58,267 nucleotides of DNA from Mansonella perstans. Taxonomy: Eukaryota > Nematoda > Chromadorea > Rhabditida > Onchocercidae. This document shows, piece after piece, positions 16,961 to 30,600 of the stretch (positions are counted from its first letter, which is position 1; every line of letters begins with the position of its first letter). The position numbers were made by a program, and so were the translations under genes. Location: the NCBI GenBank assembly GCA_037074765.1, contig JBAMDO010000275.1:1-58267 (forward strand), given 5' to 3'. Under the pieces are notes generated by a model. That model was not told the DNA's origin, ran no database searches, and worked only from the letters and a program-made list of their open reading frames with translations.

Positions 16961-18046
16961 CCTAAAATTTATTTCTAAATTTTCAAAAAGATTATAAAAT
17001 TTAAATTCAGTTAAATAATCAATTCGTCATTCTCTTGCTTTCAAAATAGTTAATACATTGCAAATAATGGAATGAAATGTGAAATATGATCAGATGAAAT
17101 GTCACAAATTCAATTTTTACCTTTAAACATAAATATTCAAATACTTTCTCATAACAATGAATTATTCATAAATCTTGAGAAATAACTGAGCGAGAAATAT
17201 AATATATCAAATTCGATTTTTTAATTTCAAGTTCTAATTTTCAGTTCCAATACTCCAAAATACTGTACAACAATTTCTCCATACGTAATCCGTCACTTGT
17301 GACAGATCGCGATCGAATAACATATGTAGTAGAGAGCTAAAAAATAGAAAGGAAATGAAGAGAGTTGAGAATTATTAAGATTTATCAAAGAGTGTATTTT
17401 TCTGAGAGAAAATAGAGATTAACATGAAATGTGAAATAACGTACTACCAAAATGTATTACTGTCAGACAAAAGGAGCGTCCTCGGACGTAAAGTAATGGT
17501 ATTTTAAGTCGCTGTATGATTGGCGTGTAGTTTGTCACGTACGTGGAAAGTTAATAATTGGTGGAGGGACAGATAATTTTATTAATTAGTTCCATATTTG
17601 ATCCTTTCTAAGCGTTAAAAGTTGAAAGCCTTATTCATATTTTACCATCACGTGTTTGAAATTATTTCTAGCTATTGGTATTTATGTTAGTATTAGAATT
17701 AGTTTTGTTTCAAAAATTAAATCGATAAAAATTACTAGTAATAATCGGATGAATTAACATAATTAGATAATTAGTGAGTAGTAATTAAAAAATTTGCGCC
17801 ATATTTTCATCATAAGTATATAAAATATATGAAATAATCATATTTTAATATTGGGAAGTTTCCTAATATCATTTTGCATTTAACTTTTGGTAATTGAAAT
17901 AGAAAAGAAGCGGAAAAAGTCATAGTTATTGTGAATGCGACAAAGAGTGAAAAGAACTATCGAATACATTACTAAAAATGAAAAAGAGATGTAATTTAAT
18001 GAATGTAATTCAATGTAATTTAATATTTCAGGAAAACAAATGTAAT
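16961..18046. promoter_or_regulatory. Divergent intergenic region, ZCCHC4 and SEC6
   Basis: About 1.1 kb separates two head-to-head genes and must contain both promoters. No TATA box or known motif is convincing. On the plus strand an acceptor (taatatttcag) ends at 18031, giving SEC6 a 15-nt leader that fits trans-splicing. Confidence 0.5.
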
Positions 18047-21000
18047 ATGGATATAGATGCAATCGAAAAGGAAGCACATGCAGCAGCATTGGTGCAAGTT
18101 GCGCAAATGTTCCAAAGGCCAGATCAGTTGGAGAAATTAGATACATTTAAAAAAAGAGCTGATAGAAAAAAAGTACATCAATTTTAAAATATTTTAATAT
18201 TTAGAAGTTCCCTAATATCATTTTGAATTTAAATCGCAGTGTCTTTTTTTTCCTGATTAAATAAATTTTGGCATCAGCTGGAATAGCTTCCTGCTTGCAA
18301 AATAAGACTAGATATTTTCGAAAAATTTGATTTCGAGCTAATATCAGATTTCGAGTCAATTTCAGCTTAGAGCTATAGCTGTAGAAAGGATTGTTATTGA
18401 TGCACGCCGAAAAATGACTTATTCCTTGTGTCGTTCTATTTTTCAGCTAAAATTCAGGTCTACTAAGATGTGAGAAATAGTGGATTTTAAACAATAATAG
18501 AAGGAGTTTTTTTGTAAGCAGTTGCATAAGCAGTTCTGCTTTTTTCCCTTTTTTCAAAAAAAAAAAAAATCCATATTTTGGAACAAACATCATTACTTGT
18601 ATTAGCAGTTAAGTTGATAAGTATGGATAAAAAAGAAATTGATAAGCAAAATGTTTCAGACTGCTGTAGAAGCAATGCTTCGAACTGGCGTGCAATCCCA
18701 GCTAGAAGGTATACGAACAGCTATAGGGCATTTATCCACAACAGTTGAAGATATTAAAGAAGTTGAAATAAGGTGAGGGGATTCATAAGATTGGCAGTTA
18801 CTTCAGTTACTACTAATTTTTACTGTAAGGAATTGGCTTTCTCCCAGTATTAGAATTGGACGATTATATTTCTATATTTTTTTGCTGTTTAAAAATCGAT
18901 TACCATTTCTTAGATTTGTTTTATGTACGCTGAATCCGTTGATTTTTTTCAAGTCTAAACTTTATTACTTAGTTTTGTTTGCTTCTGTTGAGCGCCTTAT
19001 CCTGTTGCCTTTTTTATGACTTTAAATGTTATGTTATGGCATACATACTAGTCTTTCCTGATGGTATCACAATGGGACAGGTAGCGAATAATGTTAACTT
19101 GTAAAATAAGGCATTGGTGAAGAAAAGTTCTTGTGCTTGAATTGTTTGTTAATTTTTTAGCCTGAATTTATCTTGGTCTTTATTATATTCGCATATTTCT
19201 AAAATTTTTTTTGTTTTTACAGTTTGCAGGAAATTTACACAACATTGCTGGCATTTCCTGAATTGAAGCAGAAAATGGCAAAATTACGCGAAGCAAACAT
19301 GAAACATAGTCAATATGCAACTTCAATAGGACATTTACAGCATATTTATGAAATTAATGGAACAATCGAAAAGACGCGCGAGTATATCCAAGACGGAAAA
19401 TTGCTTCTAGCGCATAAAAAGTTAGTAGATTGATGAAATATATTCACCCTCACTTTTTTAAGGCTAATGGAGATATTTAACATAAACAATAATTCTTGGT
19501 TATAGTTTATGTATAAGTAGTGTATCATCTACTTTTTCTTTTATTTTCCATTTTTATCAGTTTCTGGGTAATGCTGTGAGGTTACTACTGAGAATGGAAA
19601 AAATGGAGGCAAAAGTTATAGCAGATTCTTTTTTTACAGTATCATGGAAATGGAACATGCACGTGATGATTTAATGTATGAAGTGCATAAGTTGCAACAG
19701 GGCAATGTCAACTACGAGAAAAATGCATGTTTTTACTATCAGAATTCTCACTTTTAATTATGAGGATTCTATACCCTTTATTCTTCTGATGTAATGCGGA
19801 AAATGTGGTTGTAATATAATTAAAAGAGATTGAAAGAGGAAAAAATTTTTTATAATATTTTTGGAATCCATATTTATAAATAATTACTGTTGAGAGAAAA
19901 AAAGAAAATTTCAGCTGTTGAGGACGTATTTTTCGGATCTTGATAAAGTTGTCCAGGAACTTGCGAAACAGTTATGGTACATCTGTTCTCGTTGCCTGGA
20001 AGCGGTACGTGGTACTGAGCAGGGTCCAACGCAGTTAGTTACTGCTCTTCGCATTATTGAACGTGAAGAGAGGTTATTTGAAAATACTTGCTTTTATTTG
20101 TATTTTAATTCTTAATATGTTCTGTGACTTTTAACAGAATCACAACTCATTTTTTATTTAGATGCGGTATATTTGTGTTTTTGATATAATATAAACTTCG
20201 ATTTTGCAAAATAAGCTCATAATTTTATTGTTTAACTTAATCATGGCAGTAATTTCTAGTTTAATTTATTTTTTTGTTGCATTTTCTTTATTTTTCCATC
20301 GAGACTAGCTTTAGAATCGATCAATACTATACCGATCGGTATTCATCTACTAATGACTTTATGCCGCCTGGTAGACCACGTAAATGGCGTGAAAAATGTC
20401 TGGAGGTAATTGCTAGTACGGTCAAGCAACGAATCGAAGGTAATCAATTGGAAGACCGATCCCTCAATAGACAATGGCTTGCTAGGTAATTTTTGTTTCT
20501 TTTTTAAAATCAGACAAAACGGATAACTAGCGAGTAATAAGTGGGTAGCATTTAGCATTTTCTGTTTAAGCAATGATAGGTTCCGCTCTTTCAAGTTCTA
20601 GTCATTATATTGTTAGCTTTCAAATGGCAGATCATTTATTCTTTTATTGCCGTAGGTTTTATTAATCTACTGAAGTTTTGTTTTCCTTGCTTATTCAACA
20701 TTAGAGTTCTGTATCGTTTTAGGTGTGCGAGATAAGTTTTCATATATAAGACGGTTTTCCAGATATTTGGAAGTTTGTCGCCTCGTACTAGTGAATGATT
20801 TGATGGTAGCAAAAAGTGCAGCCTCACCATGTTTTCCTCCGTCCTATGGAATATATGATCGTTTTGTGGCCATGTATCATAATCTCTTATCAGAGCGTGT
20901 TAGTTTTTTTCTTGTTTTTGTTTTTTTAGATTCCGTTATATCCTTTTTCCTTTTTTCATCTTCTAGACCTTAATTGTTTTATTTTTGCTCCGTCCAGTTT

Positions 21001-24000
21001 GTGATCTTAGAATAGAATCATTGGTAAATTTTTTCTTTTTCTTAATGATGGATTATTATCGAGGAGAAAAATATGATGAGATAGTGATTAAATCTATATG
21101 ATGCTATTAAAATGATTTTGTTATAAAGAAAAAAGTTGAAGCCAGTCAAAAAGTTTTGTTTCCTTTTTTTTCAGCTTCGTGAAATCGCTTCAGATAAACT
21201 AGAAAAAAATGAGCTTGTGCAGCTTCTTAGTTGGGTTAATGCTTATAGGTAAGTTTCAAGTGTTTCTTCTTCATCACTCATCTCCAATGAATCTTAAAAT
21301 AAGTTCATACTGATGCTTTTTTTCTTTTTTCCAGCACTGATCAAATTTTGGGAAATCCGCGATTGCAAATCAATGCTGCTGCATTGTTAGCTGATCATCC
21401 TCTTTTGCCGAAGTCCACTATTACTGACCTCTGTGATAGGTCAGTTGTTTGGAATTTCAGTTACTTTAACGCATAATCAAACTCTTTTTTACTATTACTT
21501 TATGACAATTTCTGAACCAAAATAATTTTTTTTATAAATTTTTTCCTTTTTAAATTGTTGATTTTATTAGACTGCAACAATTATAAAATAATGTATATTT
21601 GATTATAAATGAATTCATTGATCGCATTATCTGTTTAGGTTCATTGAAATAACACGGCGAGATATGCAGGAATGGTTGGAAAAAACTTTGATGCAAGAAA
21701 AAGATGTTAGTTTTTAATAATCTTATGCTATGCGTATAATTGCTATACTTGATAAATCAAAGTCCTAGTTATTCTTGATTTTAAGGAATCTTTTCGTTTT
21801 CTTTCAGTGCAAATGGTATATTGTTCTTTTTTTACTTAATATATTTCTACTGTAGGATTGGTACAAAGATGTACATCCAGAAGAAGAAAGATTGGGATAT
21901 TTTTATACGCAGTTACCAAGCATTCTTTTTGGGATGATTGAGGATACGGTGCGTTTTTCCTTCTTTTAATTCGTGTAATCTACTTGGTTTTGTTGCATAA
22001 ATTCGCAAATTTTTTTTTTAGATTTCACTAACGAAAGAAGTTTCTCATGATATCATACCAAATATTGTGGAAGTTAGTATTGATGAATTCCATAATTTTG
22101 CTAACAAATACAAAGGTACAGTTTTTGAATGAGATATTCTCCATGCAAGCTTTCCGAATTATTTTATTCATCCGTCCATTCATCTGATGACTTGCAAGTC
22201 ATTAGATCATTAATCATGTTTATGATCGTTATGGGAAGTTTTCTGATTAAATAAGAGTGTTTCCAGATGCAGCTACAGCTTATAAAACTAAGCATTTCGA
22301 AAACCGCAGTTATTTCAAAGAGTTCACTGCTACAGTGGTAAATTTTTATATTAAACCAAAAATTCGTAAAAATTTCGGAATTGCTGCAGCAGCTTTATAG
22401 CTCTGTATCACTTGTTTTTTAATGCAAAAAATTTCCAGAGCGTTTTTTTTCTAGATTTTCCTTTTGAAATTAATGACTTAAGGAAATTTCCAATTCACAG
22501 ATTGCGGTGGCCAATAATTTGGATATATGTACAGAATCGACGGAAAAATTAAAACAGCATATCAGACTAACAATGGAAGCGGATGTTTCATCTAATTTAT
22601 CAAATTCAGACACTTATAGCTCAGCACAGTCCAATAGAAATTCATCAATAATGGTAGTTTCGAGGCAATCATTACTTGATAAAATTGATCAACTTAAAAA
22701 ACGTTGGAATATTGGATTGCAATCGGCGTGAGTCCTTTAATTTCTTTTATGATAAAAGATTCTGTAAATGTTTTAACAATTTCAACGTATTATTGTTGTA
22801 TAATTCTTTTTAAAATTTCCTTTTCATCTTGATCATAATCTATAACTTTCTTCTGCTATGTCTTCGTGTTTTGCTTCTGTCATTGGAATTGTTTTCAGTG
22901 TTGCAACCTTACTTGATGAAGTAAACGAAGACATTGCTCCACATCTCGCCGAAATTTTGACAAAAAAATGGTATTTTATTAGTTTTTTAGGAACTCTCTG
23001 GTCATTGAATACAAAAGACCTCTTGCCAATATCCTGACAAAACTGTGAACTTATTCATGCACTAATGTCTTAAAATCCCTTAGTTCCCTGGTTGTGTCGT
23101 CCGGATTAAAAAGTTCACTAGGAAGTTTGCTGGTTACTTCACGGCGACTAGGGGCTATCGTCTATACTTGATTGCAACCATATATTGACATTCCGCGTTT
23201 CAATACTGCCTGGCCTTTGCATACGTGTAATGAGTAGGTCAGACATTGTAAAAAGATCACATTTGCATGCATCAAATTCATTTTCGAAAATGTGAGTTAG
23301 GGTATAAGAGGTACTTTATGATATTAAAAAACATTGAAATATTGGATGACAAAATTCTAGACGCATTTACTTTCTTTTTCAACTTGTGAAATTTAAGGCT
23401 TGCTGGTTCATCAGCTTTAGAGACGATCTGCATGACAGTCGCAGATTACTACAGTGATCACAAACACCTCCGACCGCATATTCGATGTGCCTTACTAATG
23501 GAAATACAATACAAAGTTATCGGTGAATATATGATTGGTATTGACAACAGGTGAGATTTTTTTAGGAATCCCTTGTTTTGAATGACAAAGTTGCTAAATT
23601 TAAAAATTTTCTGGGAAGATGGAGCGGAACTTTTCTTATTTTTGGAAAAATAATATAGTAGAATGTTCTTATTGTATTAACTTTGTTCTGTACCTGAAAC
23701 AAAGGAGAAAAAGGTGCTGACAAGTTGTCTGTTAATGGAATACTATTAATATTTAATGACTCTATTGCGACTTTATGAATGCAATTTTTTGATTTTGTAG
23801 GCGATTATCACTCGCAAATTATGACGATCGCTATGCAGCATCTAAATTATTGAAAAGTGATGGCGAACGAATAGCGCAGCTTTTTTCAAAACTGCTGATT
23901 GATGTTGACGTGACGGTATGTCATAATTCTTTTTTTGCAGAACATTTTGATTTTTTGGTGGAGTCATTGGTGAAATCGTCAGTCAACAGTGTATGCTAAA

Positions 24001-25668
24001 ATTTAGTATTTTGGCCAAAGATATTTGATGCATCTACTGGCTGAGAGAATTATAAGTTATTAAAGAGTGGAATAACGGACAACTTACTTACTTAAGTCAT
24101 AAAATTACTTAGAATTTGATTTCATTATTTTGAATTACTAATTTGCAACTAAAATATCATTTATTGCAGTTTACCGATTTGACAGCAGTTCTCACAGCCA
24201 TGTCAGAAGTGCTGAGTCTTCGGGATAAAAGTTTATTAGCTTTGGAAACAACAACATTGGTTCGCAAATTCCCTGATATACACGTGGAACTTCTTAGCGC
24301 TTTAATACAAACTCGTGAGGATATGGGTCGTGCGGAAGCAAGGTAAAAATTTCCGCCTTTCGCGTGTTTTTTTAAAAGCACAAATAATAACTGTGATGAC
24401 CGGTTTTCTTTTTTTTTAAAAAATATCTCTTCTTTGTAGTTCAAGTTCTTGTTACCCTCTTTACAACTCATTTTTATCCAAATTTTAAATTCCAAGTTAT
24501 CGTTATTATAACTGCATTTTTTTTGTAATCATGATTCTTTTATATTTCGAAGTTATTCAATTTATTTATTGGATGTTTATGATGTTTTTAGAAGCTTATT
24601 TTTACTGCTAAGCTGTTTTGACTATCTCAAAATATTTAAATTACCTCAAGCACAGTTTCACAGAAGTGTCCTCTGTCTTTTTCTGACAAAATCCCCAGAG
24701 CTCCGCTGTAATTTCCTGTTATGCCGCTCTTTCTAAAATGCTATTTTACTTTAATAATTTAAAATTCTTCTTTTATTAGAGATAATGATTTCAAATTGCT
24801 TTTAATTTCAATTTCATGAACAGAAGCAAGATTGTTGCACGCTAGTTATTTTAGTATATCAGTAATATTTCTTTCGTTTCACCAATTATTTTGTTTAATA
24901 TTTTTACCGTTTCCCCAATGGTTTCGGTAGCTTTTCACAGAACTACAGCTTTTTATATTACTCACCTAGAAACTTATTAATTTTAATTGAAATATGATTT
25001 CTTTGAAAGTCAACCATAATTCACTTAAATTCTGCTTTTGGAAAATGTGCTATCAAACCACTTTGTATAAAACTCGAGAAAAAATTTTAACTAGATCGAA
25101 GGGTTGAAATTTGTTATCTGTTGGATTGTGCTCATATTTTTATTTTTGATTTTATCGAGCAAAGCATTTGTGATTTCCAGCACTTTCCCATGCGTTCAAA
25201 TTGCACTTCTATGCCAGCTGCAATAGTTTTTTTGATTAATCTTCAGTTTTATGCACGGGAAAGGGAAGCAAGTTTATTTATGTTAATAGTTGCCGAAGAT
25301 AAGCGATTTTTTTGCGGTCATTCGACTGCTGATTTGGCAAAAACAATCAAATCTTCACTGATTAGTAATCTTCACTGACATGATAACGAAATTTTCAGCT
25401 CAGATGAACAGCCAGATTGACTGTTTCCTATTAGTCGGTTGTTTTATTGTCATATTGTTTCATTAATAATTTTCTTAGTTTCATTTTGAAATGTTTATAA
25501 CAGTGTTTTTTTTCCAGATCAATGGCAGAAAGCACAATTGGACAGATGAAACATCATTCAAAAGGAGATGCCGTATTCGCTAAATTGTTTCAAGTTTGCA
25601 AAACAGGATCAAAGAGACTGTTTCGCTTGGAGGATACAATGGAGCACATTTTTGTCAAGTTGATATAA
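18047..25668 (+). CDS. sec-6: Exocyst complex subunit SEC6/EXOC3
   Basis: Subunit of the exocyst, the complex that tethers secretory vesicles at the plasma membrane. Nineteen exons: 18047-18172, 18660-18772, 19223-19420, 19640-19706, 19915-20072, 20309-20485, 20763-20898, 21175-21248, 21335-21439, 21639-21705, 21856-21948, 22022-22115, 22267-22337, 22501-22727, 22899-22970, 23398-23550, 23801-23915, 24170-24342, 25518-25668. All are in phase and sum to 789 aa, close to human EXOC3. The N-terminus (ALVQVAQMFQRPDQLEKLD) and the following helices form the coiled-coil part. The Sec6 fold follows, with LRTYFSDLDKVVQELAKQLW, LRIIEREER, CFPPSYGIYDRF and a C-terminal helical end with TFVAL replaced by SMAESTIGQMKHH. 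The last intron is the longest (1175 nt). Intron 15 holds a slightly GC-richer patch. An ATTAAA lies just after the stop. Confidence 0.95.
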
Positions 25669-27119
25669 TTTAGCATTATTAAATACTGAATACAATTATT
25701 TGTTCCAGTGAATAATAATAAGAAAGTTTTAGTTGGAAAATTTGTACCAAATTGTATAAATTTATGATAGATTGTTGAAATTACATGATTTCTGATTCGA
25801 CTAATCCAAGAAAATTCTCAGTTATCGAGAATGGTTCAATTTATAAAACAGGACTTTTAAACTCGAATTTAGTATAATAACAATTTCATTTATCACAAAC
25901 TCCACTGAAAATAGATTTTAGCACAAATAGAGTTTTAAATATTTAGATTTCCGGGGTTGGATAAGCCATTCAATGAAATAGGTACAGTACCTGCAGTTTG
26001 GAAGTTTAAATTCCCATAACTTATTTTTGGCTTGCTTCTGATAAAATTTCGCAACGATTTGTTAACTTTGCTTTATTAAGCATCATTTTGTCATCTCAGG
26101 AAAAAAATATGAAAAATCAGCCAGCGGGAATTCTAATGACTCGGGAATGAATGTCAGAAGAAAAATTAGTAAAGCATATAAAAAGTTAGTGTAAAACAAT
26201 TGCATTATGAAAAAACGATGTAACTATAGATAAAGAGAAAAAGCGATATGATTACAGATAATCTATGTCTGAAGGAGGACTTGTTGGAATATTGTCGTTG
26301 AGAAAATAGGCAAGGCTTGTATAGGCAGCAGAAAACTTCGAAAGAGTTTCGAAAAATTAAATCGTGGTGATGTTTTCAGCAATATCAAGCCTTGTTATTT
26401 CTCGAGATATCTTGAGAACTCTTGAAGTTTGTTCCTATAAAGGGCTAAACTTCAACGCCTCCATAGCAGTGTCGCAGAGCAAATTATAATTTTTTCTTTC
26501 GCAGCCCTTATCTCTTTGTTTCTTTAACAAATATCATCTTGCCATCTAGAATATAGTACTATTTGATCGAAAACTGTGCTTTTGGAATATTTCCAAAAAA
26601 AATTTAGTTTTTCCACTCTTCAATTTAAGGCTGACTTACTGGATGAGATGAAAAAAATCTGGACAGTTCTGGAATTGCCCGAGTTAGCAAAAGTAAAGTT
26701 AAGGGACGAAGGAGTTAGATGGAATCATGAAACTGTACACAACACCGGGAGAACATTCTCAAAGAAAGCATTCTCTCGGAATTGCTCCAATCACTCGGTG
26801 CTTAATCACTCGGAATTTTTCGACCACTCGTATTTCGCTGACCAATTGAATTCCACTACTTTTTTTTCAATGTATTTTCATCCTTCTCTAAAATTGAATT
26901 TATTTTCATCATGAAATTACTATGAGAGCTTCATGAATTTCAATTGCTTTTGGAATTATTTTAATCATTCGTGCTTATCGAAATTTAAAAATGTCATCGC
27001 AAAGAACTAAACTGTTTCTTTCTCTTCTTTTCAAACAAAAGTTCAGTGTAGTCTGAAATATTTGTGAAATTTCACATATCATAAGAGGTCAAATGAAATC
27101 AACTATCATTGAAATTATG
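25669..27119. other. Start of 7.5-kb gene-poor region
   Basis: No confident gene. An exon-like open stretch on the plus strand (about 26630-26914) follows an acceptor at 26628-26629. It begins with a helical, charged segment (LLDEMKKIWTVLELPEL) and then runs into a degenerate Ser/His-rich repeat built from aatcactcgg. It has no partner exons and is left unassigned. Confidence 0.4.
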
Positions 27120-27158
27120 AGATAAATAACAATTAATAATAATAATTAATAAATAACA

Positions 27159-27202
<44 letters not shown>

Positions 27203-27375
27203 TAATAATAATTAACAATGACAACAATAATTAATAACAATAATAATAATTAATAATAATAATGAATTATAGAGGTAATTAATAATTATTAGTAATAATT
27301 ATTAGCAATAATAGTAATCAATAATAAATAATGGTAATGATTACCAACAATAATAATAAATATTAATGATAATAA
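27120..27375. repeat. AAT/ATA microsatellite
   Basis: Imperfect (AAT)n with inserted gataat, taac and tagt units. It is the longest trinucleotide tract in the window. Confidence 0.95.
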
Positions 27376-27497
27376 TAACACTCAAAGAAAGGAAAAAATA
27401 GAACATTTTAAATTTTCATAAAAATTTAAATACTAAAAATTACCACTTTTTTACAATACAAAAGCGTTAAAACACATCAGGCTTCTGTTAGTGAGAC

Positions 27498-27677
27498 ATG
27501 GAACAGATCGTAGTATCATTGATGGCCGATAACGATGAGCTACTGATTGCTCATGACTTTCCAGTTGAAGATGACAAAATGATGAATAATCCCATTAAGG
27601 AAGCAATCAGATTTCATTGTTTTACCAACAAGTTCAAGAAATCCATTGGAAAGACTGCTGAAAATTTTTCGAAATAA
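27498..27677 (+). CDS. Small ORF, 59 aa, unassigned
   Basis: ATG to TAA open frame of 59 codons with ordinary amino-acid composition: an acidic middle (VEDDKMMNNPIKEA) and a basic end (FTNKFKKSIGK). It lies alone in a gene desert, downstream of an AAT microsatellite. No signal peptide, membrane segment or domain is visible. It could be a small gene, one exon of an unrecognised gene, or chance. Not recognised. Confidence 0.25.
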   Translation: MEQIVVSLMADNDELLIAHDFPVEDDKMMNNPIKEAIRFHCFTNKFKKSIGKTAENFSK

Positions 27678-30600
27678 ATATATTTAATCAGCCTTCGGTA
27701 ATTCAACATTTCATATGTTCCTAACAAGAAGTGTAAACAAATATGCAAATGTTTTGATTAAATCAATTTCAGTCTGAATGATTATTTCGACATTAATCAA
27801 ACATGTTTTTATTCTAATCATTAATAATGAATGCATTGTTGATCTTATCAATATCAGTACTGAGACAAAAATTTAAATATTTAAGAAAAAAATTGTTAAT
27901 TCAGAAAAAATTTAATTACTGATCGAATGAATAGTAAATTCAAATTTGCAAATGTTATGTAATTAGTTCTTTTTTCCTTATTTCTTGAGATCATCATTAT
28001 TCATACTTTACACTGTGATATTAATAAGATCGACACAGCTGTAATTTTTTTTCTTCTTATTGCTACTCTCATTCAATCCAATTTTACTCTAGTTAAAAGT
28101 ACAAAAAGCATTAAGCGAACAACTCTAAGGATTTTCTATTTCAGACATTTGTTGCTTCGAGTGTTTGCATTACGGATAATTGTCACGAACTTCCGGTATT
28201 TCTTTTTGTCCAGCAGGGATAATTTTAACTCGAGTATTTCTATCTCGACTATCATACTTTTGGCATAGAACACACGGTACTTTTAACACGGATTGGTCCC
28301 TCAGTCACCTTGGTTGGTTTTCCATACATTTACAAGAAATAATAGTGATTGCACAGTTCTATTAAATTAATTTAGCTTTGAAAAAAGATGAAATAATTTG
28401 GACTTAATTTTTTTTCTACAATTGAAAAGATTGAATAGAATATTTTTGCGTGTCTAAAAATTTCAACATTTTATAAATCAAAATCTAAACTATTTGAATT
28501 AATTTGAAACCCAACAATATTAATAATCGTAAGCAGTAATTATCGTCACTGAATATTATTATTTTAATAATAATATTTGGGTTGGCTTTCCTATTATTAT
28601 CGTATCTTACGAATTAACACGGCAGGTATAAGTCGACCGATCTCTAATAGCAGCTGTGCTAGCAAATAATCTTTTCGAAAGAGAAAGTACTATTCCACTC
28701 ATACATATCTGGTCATCACTAGGTTGAAATATTTTAATCAACTTTAACCATTATGATTGTGATTGATAGATATAACACAATGAACAAGTGATGTGTTTCG
28801 AATAGCCAGAGATTATTCGGTATTGAAGAAAGAACAAGTTATTAATTAATCTCTTCGTATTTAAAAACAATTCAAGGTGAAATTTAATGGGACAAAAATT
28901 TTTTGATTCGTTGACTCAATCGAATTCGATTGATTTTTCGTCCTTTTGTTATAAAATTTAATGTAGCTAATTAGAAACTCACTGAAAGAAATTACTATCA
29001 AGAAAGAAAATATATAAATTTAGTAAATTAAAGACAAAATCAGAAATTCCATTAATTTCACTCTATCCACTTAATGAATAAGCAATAGATGAGTAATAGC
29101 TTATGGCTGTATAAATACGAAATTCTGACTAGGAAGTCAGATCGATTTCTGAATTTAATTTTAACTTAACTCGAAATTAGAAATAGGCAAGCGTAAACAA
29201 AGAAGAACAATAGCTTAATATATTATAAGAAAGAATGAAATAAATGAAAGAAAAAATTTTGAGCATTAATTTATATTTGAATTTTGCATATAAAAATTTG
29301 GGAATTTATTGGAAAAAACCGACGCATTTAAAAAAAACAAATTAAATGGATTTTAATTAATTAAATAAATTGACTGATCAAGTAAATGATTTTTGTGACA
29401 TCGCTGTCTCTTTCATCTCTTCCAGTTTATATATTTGCTTAACGGTAAACAATGGATTGTTTTAAATTATATGCACAACAGGAATTAGCAGTGGAATTAA
29501 TAATCAATGTTAGTTCAGTTATTGTTGATTGCCGCAAATTTCAAATCTCATAAATTATCAAATGATTTGCAATAAAAAACGATACTGTTAATTTTTCAGG
29601 AAATTAAATTAAATTTGTATTAGAAATTTTTTTTCTAATTTTGGTTAAAAATACAAATATTTAGGACAAACAATTTTATTATATAATTCTTTTAAAAGTA
29701 AGAATGAAATGTTGATGCTAAGATATCGCAGATACCGTACATATGATGGAGGTTAAGACTTTTGACTGCCAGATATTTGGCAAACTCACTAATAGGATTA
29801 ACGAAACAGCCACCTTGCATTGGTGATTTCAGCAGAATTAGCAATTGGTGGCAAATCAGATTTCAAATAAACAATGCATCTATGAAGAAGTTGGATTCTA
29901 TTACAGACAAATCAAGATGGATCATTTTTCCCTAATTCTCCAACCTGCGCCTTCTATAAAATATTCAAGTATTACTGTAAAAATATTAATCTTTTCATGA
30001 GCATTAAATTTCAAATTAATTCATTTTTTTCATTGTAGAATTCTTCAGTTGATTTGACTAAATGTCAGTTGTATTTTAATCGAAATATTTTAGGATTCCT
30101 TATTTATACATGCAAAAATTACAACATATCATGAACATAGAAAATTGTAACCAAAGTCTTGAATGCAAAGAATAGTATGAAAACATGACTATTAAGAGAA
30201 ATAATTCCAACAAAAATAAAAATCGAATTTTGGATGATAGTTACGAATTAGTCGAAATTTTTCAATAAACAATTTCTATCAATAAAATGATGCTTTAGTG
30301 TCGCGCAGTGGTAACATGGGGTTAAAAGAAAGGAATTGAATGAATGAAGTTGCGCAACCGCTTACAGAATGACCAGTTTATCTTTTCTTTATTTACCCGG
30401 GCGCTCTCCAAATTAAAGCATATATTTCTAAAATTAAACCTTCTCTTCGCTGTAATGCGAATTCACGTTATCGGTTGGTACATATCGATCTTCTTGAAAA
30501 ATAAAATTTTATCTCGAAAAATAAAGTATAATTTCGTCTCAAACTTATTAATTATTTATTGAAGTGCAAAAGATTTGCCGAAAATCAACTTTATATGTAT

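Noticed and set aside
20723..20762. Earlier acceptor for SEC6 exon 7 (ttttag at 20721)
   Set aside because: It reads into TAA after four codons in phase; the ttttccag at 20761 restores the conserved frame.
30300..30345. tRNA-like phrase gcgcagtggtaacatggggt
   Set aside because: Resembles a tRNA D-arm region, but no anticodon arm, T-arm or acceptor stem can be formed around it.
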